A DNA stretch of 64,000 bases, taken from positions 1-64,000 of IMG/VR virus record IMGVR_UViG_3300020205_002287; one strand, written 5' to 3'. The stretch is from a virus. Below, piece after piece: positions 9,801 to 18,500 of this stretch. The notes beneath the pieces are model-generated. The model had not been told where the DNA came from, made no database searches, and was given only the letters and a program-made list of their open reading frames with translations. Position 1 is the stretch's first letter. Each line of letters starts with the position of its first letter. The position numbers were made by a program, and so were the translations under genes.

Positions 9801-12800
9801 TAAAGCCTTCGGTAATTCCGACAGCTCTATTCATGAAACTATTATTTCCTCCTGCAATACTAAATGCTCCAGTTATACTGTCCCGAACGGCGTCGTTCTT
9901 TGCTTCCTCCCCCTTAGTTAATGGCTCATATAGAATATTGCCAAAGTGTCTAATGCCAAATCTATTTTCTGAGAATACTGTCCCCCTTGTTGCATGGGCT
10001 ATAGCTTCTCTTGTTCTGGAGGCACCCATGGAAAGTAACCTTACCATCAAGTCTCTAGGCTCTGATAGATACATCCCGGTATCAACTCCGCCATCAATTT
10101 TTCCACTATCGCCTTTTTTATTTACTGAATTAATTACTGCGCCTAATTCAATTGCATCAGATTGCGCTGTAATTGTCACGATTTCACCTTGTTCGACATT
10201 GGTAATAATCCCATTAAAAAGAGTTTGAAGTGAGTTTGGATTTGATCCATAACCTGCCCTTAAATGGACTCTTACTCCTGGCTTCAATCGGATGTTAGCT
10301 ATATCAACAACATATTCATTTCTCATATGTCCAAGAATATTTTTTGACATATTTAAAGTTCTTTCAATAATAGAACTTAAACCATCAGTCAAAGAAAGTG
10401 GGTCGTTACTTCCATTGTTATTATTAGGGTTAAATATTTTACTAGATTCATTCTTTGTTAATTTACTATAAAGATTAGAAACTCTAAAAATTAAAGTATC
10501 ACCTAATAAATCTTCTGAGCTGACTACAGAGAAATCAATAATAGATTGTAGTCCATAGAAATTGTCAAACAGTTTAACGCCTGCGAACATACCGCCTTCA
10601 TCTATCAACCATAGCATGTATGTTGGGAATGCACGTAGCATTCGGCCTGATACGTCTCGATAAGAGGCATCTACCATCATAGTCTCCCAATGTGATTGTA
10701 CATCACCGGTATAAGCATTTTGGTATTCAGAAACTGCTTTTGCCCCAGAAACCCCTGTATTAACAGTAGTGTTTCCAGTTTCTGGAGTCTGTACATCTTT
10801 TATAAAATTAGTTGTTAATTTTGTAACCCCTGAATTAGAGGAATCATTTTCGATAGTAACCTTCTTGACATTAGTGCCGTTAGCGGTTAAATAAAATCTA
10901 CCATTATCTCTACTAACATATCCAAAATGAGTACCTGCCGCTGTTTGCAAGATAGATGGAATTTTATTATTTAATATATCAGCTGGATCTGATGCAGGTA
11001 CTGTAAAAATTTGTTTATGAAAATCAACTTCATCTGGATCAAAACTTACAAATTCTTCACCGGGTAGGTTAAAGGCTCCGATCAAGGCTCCTTCAATAGA
11101 CCTGGCGTTAGCTGCATCATTGGGAGATAGGTCCCCCTGCTGAAAACGAGCTGGAGTAACTGCATCAAAGAATGGATTTGTTTCACTAGTTTCTTCGGTT
11201 AATGTAATGAAATCAGTCAATAGTTGCACATTTGTAGAGCTACTATAATCTGTGTTGCCAGTAACAACATTTCTTAGTAAATGAATAAATCTAGATAATC
11301 CAATTTGATTTGCAATTATATAATCTTTCATTTGCTGCACAACGTCTGTAGAAGCTATAGTATCTTCTACATTATTATATAATTGAATAAATTCTAATAT
11401 CTTTGCAGTTATCCCTAACGTATCAAAACCTGGGCCTCCCCATCCGCTTGTAAATTCACCTGTCTCAAAATTGTAGTCTTGGATTTTTGAACGCTGTGTA
11501 CTAAAGCTATTTACCACATCTCTATCAAACATTTCAAAACTTCTGAAGTAATAATCTGGATCTAAATGCCCTACAACATCTCCCTCAGAATTTTTTAAAC
11601 TTAAAGGAAAATCCGGATACGCATTAAATGTTCCCCAGAATTGTTTAATTCTTAAAAATGGATTTTTCTTTGTACTGAATTGTTGTATTAATTCTTCTTG
11701 TTGAGTGCTACTAAGTTCTTCTCGTTTTTGCTGAAATATGTCAAAGTCTATTAGACTTAATTGTACATTGTATGCGTGAGGATAATTAGGTATTGTACTA
11801 ACATTATAGCTTAGTGGTAAGACATATTTAATTCCACACAATGCAGTAATAATATTTTTAATACCTAAGAAGCCGATTACTCCAGTAGCATGCTCTAATC
11901 TTGCTAAATTAGATATGTGATCAAAAACATTTTTTAATTTAATTAATTCTTTTTCACCAATTACAGTCATAGATATACTAATGCTGCTGTCTCTCCCGCC
12001 AATATGTTGATAGGTTGGCTCATCTTGCATTTGTACTTGCAATTTGGCGAGACTGTTACCCATGGATACTGTTACGCCGTTGACAATCACTGAGTGAGGA
12101 TCTAGGTCAACTCGTATCATCGGAACTTCCCATTCCTTGAAAGAGTAACCACTTTCCCTAATTACATTTCCATCTTCATCTATACTATAATTACCTTTGG
12201 CTCTTGCTGCTTCCATTAAAGATTGGATAGGCCCACTCATAAAAAATCTTTGGTATAAAGACACGCTAAATGCTTGAGCTAATTCATTCTTAGTACTTTT
12301 TTCAATAGAGGTCCTCATTTCATCTGTAATCTCACCACCAGCTGCTTGCGCTTTACGTATCTTTTCTTCACTTATTCCACTCTTTATTAAGTCTAGGTAA
12401 GATACTGGATTTCTTGAGATCGTAGTAAATGAATCTTTCATACCATTAAGTGATACATTATTTATAAACTTTCCTTGAAAAATATATGTGCCCTGTTCAG
12501 GATAATCCCCCGCTGAAGTATTAAAGTTACTCTTTAACCAATCTGCTTGAGTCTTAGTAATCGTTTTATTTTCAAGAATAAATGAAGTAACAAAAAACGC
12601 ATATATCTGTTCAGCTTTATCGTCTGATGTAATGCCAGCTGTCAATATATCTATAGAGTCTTTTATTGTATTAGCTATTGATTTGGAATAAGAATTTGAA
12701 AGTGATATATCTTGGACTTCTTCTAAAGACACGCCGTATGATTCTGATTGATTAATGTCTATGCCAAACTTAGAAAGTAAACCTTGCCAAGTATTTTGCC

Positions 12801-15054
12801 CTAGATCGGTAAACATCTTTTCCTGTTTAGTTCTAAAAGAAGCTGTACTAGGTAAGTATATTTTTGTTTGAGTTTCTGCTGGGGCAAATAGAGAAATATT
12901 ATTTCCATTTTTCCATTCAGAAATTACATTGATATTTAATACATCATTTTCAAATACATTCGGCGGAACTGCAGGTGTTTCTGGATCTGTGTCAGTGTCA
13001 GTGCCAGTATCAGTTACAGGTTTTCCAGTAATAGTCGTAGGAGTTACATCCACTTCTTTGACATCAGACTGCTTTAATAGAAATTCTTCATTAACATAGT
13101 CATGAAGATGTCCTGCTGCCTTGCCCATGTAATGGCGATATTTACCCCAATGAATTGCTTGATTAAAGTCTTTAATCATTGGAAGAAATGGTTGGTGATT
13201 AAAATTTAATAATTCAATATCAACAGCGAGTGCAAAAGGATAATTTGGAATAGTTGAAATACTCATACTAGAAAGAGCCACTGCTGTTATTCCATGGACG
13301 GCATTTAAATAATGATTTTTAATTGGGAGAATTGGAGAGTATTTAAATGCAGCGACTAAGCCTCTTAGTGAGGAAAGAAATTTATCTATCTTTATTTCAG
13401 TATCCCCGCCATTTTTAAAATCAATTTTGAATGTATCGTTTAGATCTATTTTTGATAATGCGTCTACCGACAATCCCCAGATTTCTTCATAGTTTGGAAA
13501 AAACAATCTCATTCTAATACTGGTCTCTTTATATCCTGAATTAAACTTAGGACTATTCTTTTGCCTAATAGCCGCACCGGTAAGGCTTCCAGTTTTAAAA
13601 TTAGAATTTACATCTATTGATACAGGGGGAACATAGAAGTTTGCTGCACCCAGCCTTAGGTGAAAATTATCTGGAGTATTTGGAGCTATATTAGCTCTAA
13701 ATGGTGATGTCTCTAATACATTCTGAATACGTTGCGATGTATTAGTAAACTTGTAAGCCATCTGAAAAATTGCTCTTGCAGTTTGACTAAAGCCAACTCC
13801 AAATCGACGCTCTTCAATACCGGGAGCTACAAGTACGGAAGTAACACCAAAAGCTTTTTCTAAAGATAATACAAAGTCGTCTGCATTATTGAGAGTATCT
13901 TCTTCTCCTCCACCTCTACCATTATCAGAATAATCACCAACAACAGCTAATGCATCAATTAAAAAGGTTGTTAGGCTTGGAAAGTAATAACTTATTCCTG
14001 CAAAAGTTAAAGGATCATGTTTTAGCCTTTGTATAACTTCTCCTAATGAGATTAACCAAGGTAGATCTACAGTAGGATCCACTACATTTTCTGCAGAAGC
14101 TTGTAACGTATCTTTAGTTCTCAATCTTTTCTTTGCAAAATTAGAAATTTCATAGGCGTAGGATGCCAGATTGAATAATCCAATTTCTTCCATTTTATTA
14201 AATAATGTTGATACTTCGTGAGCCTGAAGGTCTCCAACTTGTGAATTAGTTCCACGAAAGATATTGAAAAAATTACTACTATTTTTAATATCCCTATTAC
14301 CATAAGCTGCCCTTAATAAAGGGTCAAAAATATATTTTTCATCTGTTTGGTTTACGTTATTATAAGCTTTTGCTATGAAAGAAATAAAAGCTTGATTGTT
14401 AAATACGCTAGTTGCGTCATCACCTGAGTTAATTACTTCTAATTCCGATGAATAAACGGATTCATATCTTTCTAGTTCTGAATATTCCTCGTCAGATAAA
14501 TCATTATTGCCTCCAGAAAATTGATACCAAGTATTTAATCTTTGGAATGCATATTTTTGATATGTAAAGAACGACCTGTCTTCATAAAACATTAAATTGT
14601 TATAGTCAAAATGCTCTCTGAGTAACTTTGCATTCTTCTCTGCAGCTCGTTGTTCTTGCGCAGTTTCTGGTGTCCAAGTTGGAAAAGCACTTAGTATAAA
14701 TCCATCCAATAATGCTGCTGTAGCTTGAGCTACTGCTTCGTATTCCTTAGCTACAATTGCTACACCTGAGACTTCAGCTCCGACCACTGCCATAGATATG
14801 CAGTAATTGAAGACGGCAACCGAGTATGGATCGCTTTCCTGTAGTGCAATTATATTACCACCGGCAGCAATGCTAAAACCGTTTACATCGTCTCCGTCAA
14901 TTGTTCCATATAGAAAAAATTCTCTTATCTGCTCTTTTGTTCCAGCAGTGCTGGTTTTATTATCTGGATTTAAAAAGTCATATAGCCAAAAATAAAGATT
15001 ATCATTTTCTACAATACCTTTTATATAATCTTTAGAAGTATTATTAATAGCCAT
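3880..15054 (-). CDS. Giant multidomain baseplate hub protein (3724 aa) with C-terminal SNase-like domain
   Basis: An uninterrupted 3724-codon gene. Two related modules, at about residues 430-645 and 975-1110, each end in the same STIPNYPxAxxVxxxL pattern, so the protein contains an internal duplication. They are separated by a Thr/Asp/Pro linker near residue 690. Around 1590-1660 the stretch LKPGVRVHLRAGYGSNP followed by FNGIITNVEQG matches the tail-hub (gp27/gpD-like) strand pattern. A second hub-like segment lies near 3090-3175 (GNSDIRPHDLIYLADVYERM). Gly/Ala-rich hydrophobic stretches occur near 1875-1905 and 3285-3320. Residues about 3435-3565 look like a staphylococcal nuclease domain, with VDGDTIEV (D3447), VRFDGMNTSE (R3463, E3471) and QRTIGTIFY (R3558). 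It lies between a small basic protein and the tail lysin. I infer a central hub that also carries a nuclease-type domain. Confidence 0.8.
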   Translation of the reverse strand: MAINNTSKDYIKGIVENDNLYFWLYDFLNPDNKTSTAGTKEQIREFFLYGTIDGDDVNGFSIAAGGNIIALQESDPYSVAVFNYCISMAVVGAEVSGVAIVAKEYEAVAQATAALLDGFILSAFPTWTPETAQEQRAAEKNAKLLREHFDYNNLMFYEDRSFFTYQKYAFQRLNTWYQFSGGNNDLSDEEYSELERYESVYSSELEVINSGDDATSVFNNQAFISFIAKAYNNVNQTDEKYIFDPLLRAAYGNRDIKNSSNFFNIFRGTNSQVGDLQAHEVSTLFNKMEEIGLFNLASYAYEISNFAKKRLRTKDTLQASAENVVDPTVDLPWLISLGEVIQRLKHDPLTFAGISYYFPSLTTFLIDALAVVGDYSDNGRGGGEEDTLNNADDFVLSLEKAFGVTSVLVAPGIEERRFGVGFSQTARAIFQMAYKFTNTSQRIQNVLETSPFRANIAPNTPDNFHLRLGAANFYVPPVSIDVNSNFKTGSLTGAAIRQKNSPKFNSGYKETSIRMRLFFPNYEEIWGLSVDALSKIDLNDTFKIDFKNGGDTEIKIDKFLSSLRGLVAAFKYSPILPIKNHYLNAVHGITAVALSSMSISTIPNYPFALAVDIELLNFNHQPFLPMIKDFNQAIHWGKYRHYMGKAAGHLHDYVNEEFLLKQSDVKEVDVTPTTITGKPVTDTGTDTDTDPETPAVPPNVFENDVLNINVISEWKNGNNISLFAPAETQTKIYLPSTASFRTKQEKMFTDLGQNTWQGLLSKFGIDINQSESYGVSLEEVQDISLSNSYSKSIANTIKDSIDILTAGITSDDKAEQIYAFFVTSFILENKTITKTQADWLKSNFNTSAGDYPEQGTYIFQGKFINNVSLNGMKDSFTTISRNPVSYLDLIKSGISEEKIRKAQAAGGEITDEMRTSIEKSTKNELAQAFSVSLYQRFFMSGPIQSLMEAARAKGNYSIDEDGNVIRESGYSFKEWEVPMIRVDLDPHSVIVNGVTVSMGNSLAKLQVQMQDEPTYQHIGGRDSSISISMTVIGEKELIKLKNVFDHISNLARLEHATGVIGFLGIKNIITALCGIKYVLPLSYNVSTIPNYPHAYNVQLSLIDFDIFQQKREELSSTQQEELIQQFSTKKNPFLRIKQFWGTFNAYPDFPLSLKNSEGDVVGHLDPDYYFRSFEMFDRDVVNSFSTQRSKIQDYNFETGEFTSGWGGPGFDTLGITAKILEFIQLYNNVEDTIASTDVVQQMKDYIIANQIGLSRFIHLLRNVVTGNTDYSSSTNVQLLTDFITLTEETSETNPFFDAVTPARFQQGDLSPNDAANARSIEGALIGAFNLPGEEFVSFDPDEVDFHKQIFTVPASDPADILNNKIPSILQTAAGTHFGYVSRDNGRFYLTANGTNVKKVTIENDSSNSGVTKLTTNFIKDVQTPETGNTTVNTGVSGAKAVSEYQNAYTGDVQSHWETMMVDASYRDVSGRMLRAFPTYMLWLIDEGGMFAGVKLFDNFYGLQSIIDFSVVSSEDLLGDTLIFRVSNLYSKLTKNESSKIFNPNNNNGSNDPLSLTDGLSSIIERTLNMSKNILGHMRNEYVVDIANIRLKPGVRVHLRAGYGSNPNSLQTLFNGIITNVEQGEIVTITAQSDAIELGAVINSVNKKGDSGKIDGGVDTGMYLSEPRDLMVRLLSMGASRTREAIAHATRGTVFSENRFGIRHFGNILYEPLTKGEEAKNDAVRDSITGAFSIAGGNNSFMNRAVGITEGFSMNYRGNTFSAISQLFANFCAQVDLEIFKRNIYPGNGTGIAQFLGGDLDDGWSTAASLTKEDSYNERMEGYLGRLTDRTWNDLVSNSELENDGLLDTGANGTLSFLTEDNQLVNSDGRAGLVKGLFGAGITAGAFALGGPATAAIAGSGLLGVLRGRGGTNIFRTMGIISPNSDDDLPGLDEVSFRAQTYMRTVWDLFQMCAKLLPNYIVAVRPFEDRSTVFYGKPHWLYTSGVVPVTTGFPGQEKAEELGIIPPQIKQPDQDLVSILDKINKDSNPLADYAAFFQASEPSQTIQEMSGAMLSSGGIYAPTSKVTGKILNFYSEPSTTYYDPYDTTKILARLPISKGYVNIGFHLPVGVTGGGTEDTLALQQDKHKQLPNLPPRFSFPYFTANEDLPDDQLINSSFINLADDIKTFMDESNGDHITTGNKDYYNNLLKLQSLEYIFFEETKQTLIPNDDIINLDNPLNFGQLNEQAAKLYPDARKVMVPLPRIGLSTNASGSIGSATIRQENVDDNFSFEYQSGNYGELTYKEWGTPATAEDEQFYIAMRWPYNPVSQSETNRTGADEDTISQFKSNYDFEHLYGTVKDYKSRKVLVYNPANKRAVVCRPAYFLWGNEEAIDVIQSDGDREHGLAAAVVSPDAAYYLGIITRNSDEKDMVVSNATKGVEDMNNWRNSGFRPYPLMQECYMAFVPDNVPVGVIADAVAPASPFSLKGQNGEEIEEDQGLTIGFGSFKPKEGDVNYAVQRIASGDTSGSADTIERRAIAINDSLNAYKPLDTYMVSNVEGLQYGGNALNVVKEGDQKTYFQAVIDAEYSPLARENLYNILADELPDTGEGDTATGRVSFAPVYSPLDIISVEARSYYDENFDASVSVIAGDGRTLRQAEDIWDQFRFGYHNYESVKQIFFDAFSLDPDNENEFPEFYKNILTGSGYSGDAMPRFNDTTGDGQAGALDEFKILLGSDFISNLQSTNNSSSESSADSTSNQNFKEAIEFARANYIDAKIDQGGIVEYFNAVIKKSLLSIHTNFLSTDNATVNNVLSFSLSADRDNPTLTSELVKKIKTPKQLFLLMVGIFRQRMWEDAYARAWLVLKPDRKKAGDDQWSFKPVDKIFRAFIDPYSDYAKPGKQDKFLKLLAATKGEGNSSTNIVGDAADGINDFWNANVGPIFTAIGDALSGIMSMFALAMQQMGYALSEAGNFKKQANILNKALNDSIYYSLGRPGTLLRAVDNPFSREYGEPVIEVREPFQRLHYISSFSHILSNEIQENINGVATTVTAISDGKYPVTVALDKGAPAERQVEKTVETGLYFDNMTGSGFTGFLHPLMHPLETFRGVAKNVQGAPDELSARRVALAHLKESIKDIYGGELIVIGNSDIRPHDLIYLADVYERMYGIFEVEQVVHHFTAELGYITSITPNALVTVNDPARWFMTSWIHSWMNVQTIRNDTRMYLSRIRSGNSGISVGGNISMDALGEALSPQLLGGLQFTHGSSALVKDVMANQTAQSLPDAKDQLIAQASANKEGAGVGFKMLAGGLAAGALLGAVTPIGLVGAAIGGPLVGQLAWKGWSWIRDKVLDQHGCYVQYLNKNGQPMDAGLSYNQGMVVGKYHSKALLPGILGVRANVRTPEGNAYIRSDDLFKSLGWNESQITDLVRHVSYENALVHARVLKMAGLGPEKAGLEPQFRVLCKVIHFVDGDTIEVQDVLSGAIFKVRFDGMNTSEINTMEGKVGYPDTPTNPVTANDTISLLDLSTPGGRAKLFTTKALTDKIFVLRVNPTRVGKTAVLEQDYEAGASQNIDANYIKDQFQRTIGTIFYYLPEVNIEKHKINIRNIFRSNQESLDTVQAEVQKNMYDQSPFRVKFNEIYSKIATTVKENYFDDSDNLDPLHGLSEEYVKKYNILVYMKILEEIYNVVSEWPQVSWDEYYEDGHPYTLNWELVVNNLARVYVADLQKESDSVKTAEESAAMPIVVGRTV

Positions 15055-15063
15055 GTAATTTTC

Positions 15064-15507
15064 CTATTTAAACATCATATTATTTTTAACTATATTGCTA
15101 ATTTTATTACTAGATGATCCAGTCGCAGACATGGAACTGTAATTATCCATTATACTATAATTTTTATTAACAGGTGCCATATTAAAATTAAAGTTGTGAT
15201 CATTATGCGATACTTGATTTTTGTTATACCGGGCATTTTGTACCGCTTTATTGTCATAGCCTACGCCATCCATTTGCAGGACGGTGGAAGAACTATGCTG
15301 CAGGCCTTCGTATGAGCCTTTTAGCTTGGCAGAATTAGATTTTCTGACAGTAGCTTTTGATTCACCAATAGTTTTATTTGCAGAAGACTTACTGGAAGAA
15401 ATCTTACCTGAGTAGCTATCTGCATTTTGTTTTCTGTAAGATGTATCTTTTGGACGACCAGCTGCACTACTCAGCCTTTTATTCTGATCACCAGCACCAA
15501 AAATCAT
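15064..15507 (-). CDS. Small basic low-complexity protein (147 aa), unknown
   Basis: No family recognised. The protein is rich in Ser, Lys, Asn and Gly with few hydrophobic runs, suggesting a largely disordered, positively charged chain. The C-terminal third contains Asn/Tyr/Met-rich motifs (HNFNFNMAP, NNMMFK). It sits between the 1637-residue protein and the giant hub with 9-13 base gaps, so it belongs to the same transcript. A weak Shine-Dalgarno (TTAGGT) precedes the ATG. It could be a small virion component, linker or assembly factor; the sequence does not decide. Confidence 0.55.
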   Translation of the reverse strand: MIFGAGDQNKRLSSAAGRPKDTSYRKQNADSYSGKISSSKSSANKTIGESKATVRKSNSAKLKGSYEGLQHSSSTVLQMDGVGYDNKAVQNARYNKNQVSHNDHNFNFNMAPVNKNYSIMDNYSSMSATGSSSNKISNIVKNNMMFK

Positions 15508-15519
15508 AAATACCTAACC

Positions 15520-18500
15520 TTAATAATTGGCTGCCATTTCCGCATATGGATCCTGGCCCACATTGGGGATTCTGTTATACATAGTAGTGTTAATATTACC
15601 ATTAACTAACCCTCCTGCAGCAGCATTAAATCTTCCAACAGCGTCTTGGTCCCCATATAAGTTCACTTTATAGCTGACGCCAGGATCAGAGCCTGGTCCA
15701 CCAAAAGTGCCAATCTGCGGAATTCTATTTGGATAACCGCTTTCATAGGCAGATCCGCCTGGAAGTAGTGGGGGGCCGGCCATATCTTGATGCGTTCTAT
15801 CTCTGATCTCTGTATAGGCTAGGCTCCCTGCTATTAAGGCGCCAATTGCCAAAGCGCCTTTTTTAATAGTAGGGTTCTTGAAAAGATCTTTAAGATCTCC
15901 CATTTTTTCGCCTATTCTTTTATACACTCCCTTATTCTCTACTAGTCCATCGTCTAGGTCTGTAATTGAATTAATAATATTATCAGCTAGTCCATCATCT
16001 CCAAATGCTGTTCTGGCAGCATCGGCATCTAGCACACCAGCTGTTCCTAGGGTTCCTGGTGTTACATCATCTATTAGCCCTGTCGATGGATCAATATTTA
16101 TTAATCCAGCTTGCGCTAGTTGCTCTTTTTGTATTTGAGCTTTTATCAATGCTACCTGATGATTAGCATTTCCTCGTACCAAATCATCAGCAATTTTATC
16201 CGAGTCACCTAGTATCGCTCTAAAAACATCATTTTGTTCGTTAGTCGTTTCAAAAATATCGAGCATTGTGTTTGTGCCGTCATCTATCCTTCTTTGAGCT
16301 TCTTTTACGGAGTCTAATCTTTTTTGAGCCTCTACCTCCAAGTCCTTGATGGTACCTTTATTCCCGAGGCTAGCTCTGACTTGATTGGCATAATCTTGAT
16401 CAAAAGATTCATAATGCTTTACTCTTCTGTAGGTTCTAACATCTTGTATTGCTTTAGCTGCCCTTTCCGCGTCCTCTGGTAGCTCTCCTGCTTGCAGCGA
16501 CGTTAAACGCCTTAAGCCTCCAATATCAACTCTAGTTCCAGCTGTTACTTTATCTATTGCATTTACTAAATCTACTGATGACATTCCTATTAATTTAGAG
16601 GCTTGATCTATATCTGTTAAGACCTTTTGGCCTATATTATCTAAAAGTGCAGTGTGATTAAACTGTTCAATTTGACTCATTTCCTTAAAAGCATCCGTAG
16701 TCGTACCAAATATCTCATCTAGCTCATCCTTATGAGTAGCAAGAATTGATCGAGCAACCGAATCAGCTTCCCTAGAAGTTCGAGTTGAAGATAGAATGTC
16801 GTCAGATGGAATTCTAGATATTGAGGACCTTTTCACAGAATCAAGATATGACGACATTCGAACCGCTGTGTCATGTGAAGTAGCTAAGGCTGCAAATCGG
16901 TGATCTGACTTTAGGCCAATTCTTTTTACTAATTCCTCTTTAATCTTACTTGCATCATTAGTGGAGGATACAGCTTTTAATTGTTTTAATGTTTCATCTA
17001 AATCAACAGCTGTTGATAGCCCTTGTCTTTGGGCATCTTCCATACCTTTAATCATATTGTCTAATATAGATTTTGTATCTGTATCTCTAATCCTATCTTT
17101 CAATAGAAACTCATCAATACCTAATTGGAGGCTATCATCAGGGGAGCCAACTGCGCGCGAGAAGCCAATCATTTTTCCTAGCGTCTCGATGCTTTGTCCA
17201 CCAAAAACGTCAAGCCCTAAATCTGCTCCAGATAGTCCTAATTTTACTAGCGCTTTTTGAATTCCTACATCATTTGTGTAATTAGCACTATCCGCTGCAG
17301 ATAGAACGCTTCCTACATCATTAATTAGTCTCCTTTCGTTGGCAAAGTTTACAGCAACGGAGGCGTCAATTGCTGCATCCTGTGACAGTAAGCCAATCTT
17401 ATAGTTTTCTAACATGTACTTTTTGGTGGCGCTAGAGGTACCTGCGTCATTCAAGAAAGCTTCATATTGATTTAAAACACTGCCAACTGTCATCGATCTA
17501 TTGACGTACACTCCAAGAATGTCACCACCTTCAATAGCTTTTTTTACACTAAAATCTTCTATTGCTGTTTGAAAAATTGCTCGCAAAGCCGGGTCTGTCT
17601 GAAAGGTGGCTTCCATCATCTTTAGCATTTCGTCAAAATTTGCAGCTCCTGAAAATTGATTTATCATTTTTTGATCAAAATTGTTTGCTCTCATTGTTTC
17701 CAAGAAATCATCTTTCATATCAAAAGAGCCTGATTCTACAAAAACTTTAAATATTCCTTCTCTAGTATAATTTGGTTGGTTCGTCAAATCATCAACGCTT
17801 AATGTAGAGGACCCATAATCAAATATTTTTTGCGCTCGTTTTGTGTCTAATTTTTGTATTGTAGTTACTCCACGTCTTTCCAAATCTCCAAAAACATTTA
17901 TTATAGCTTGTTCGAAATCATCTATATGATTTAGGGATAGTGTTCTGTCTTTTGTGACAATTTGCCCTTTAACAGTTGTTTGTGTAGTGTGCCTACCATC
18001 TAGTATGTCTTGAAGAATTCTGTACGTTGTTTTATGAGCTGTATTGCTAGTTGATTGTGTTAAAGAGTCTAAAGATTCCCTAAATGCTATAACTGAAGAA
18101 GAATCTTCCTTGCCTCCAAATAATCCCCTAATAGTATCTTGATCCATATTCATTCTAGCAAAGATTAATTCTTCGGGGCCAGATGGCTGACGACTAATGT
18201 TGAAGCCTAATCGAGTCAATCCCTGATTATCTTTATATGTTAGAATTTTTTCTAGTACCTTGTCGTCTAAGTCGAATCCACCAAGAGCATGTCTATATTT
18301 ACCAATAGAGTCAGCAGGCAGCATCATTTTATGGCCACTAACTCTAAACTTTAATATGTCGTGTTGTACATCACCTAAACCATCTATGGATATCCGATCA
18401 TATCCCCTGCCTTTATTTAGGATCATTTTTCCTTTTTTGTTTCCCATCAAAATTGCTTCACTGTCAATTGCAAAACGATGAGTGTCAGGAATAACCATTT

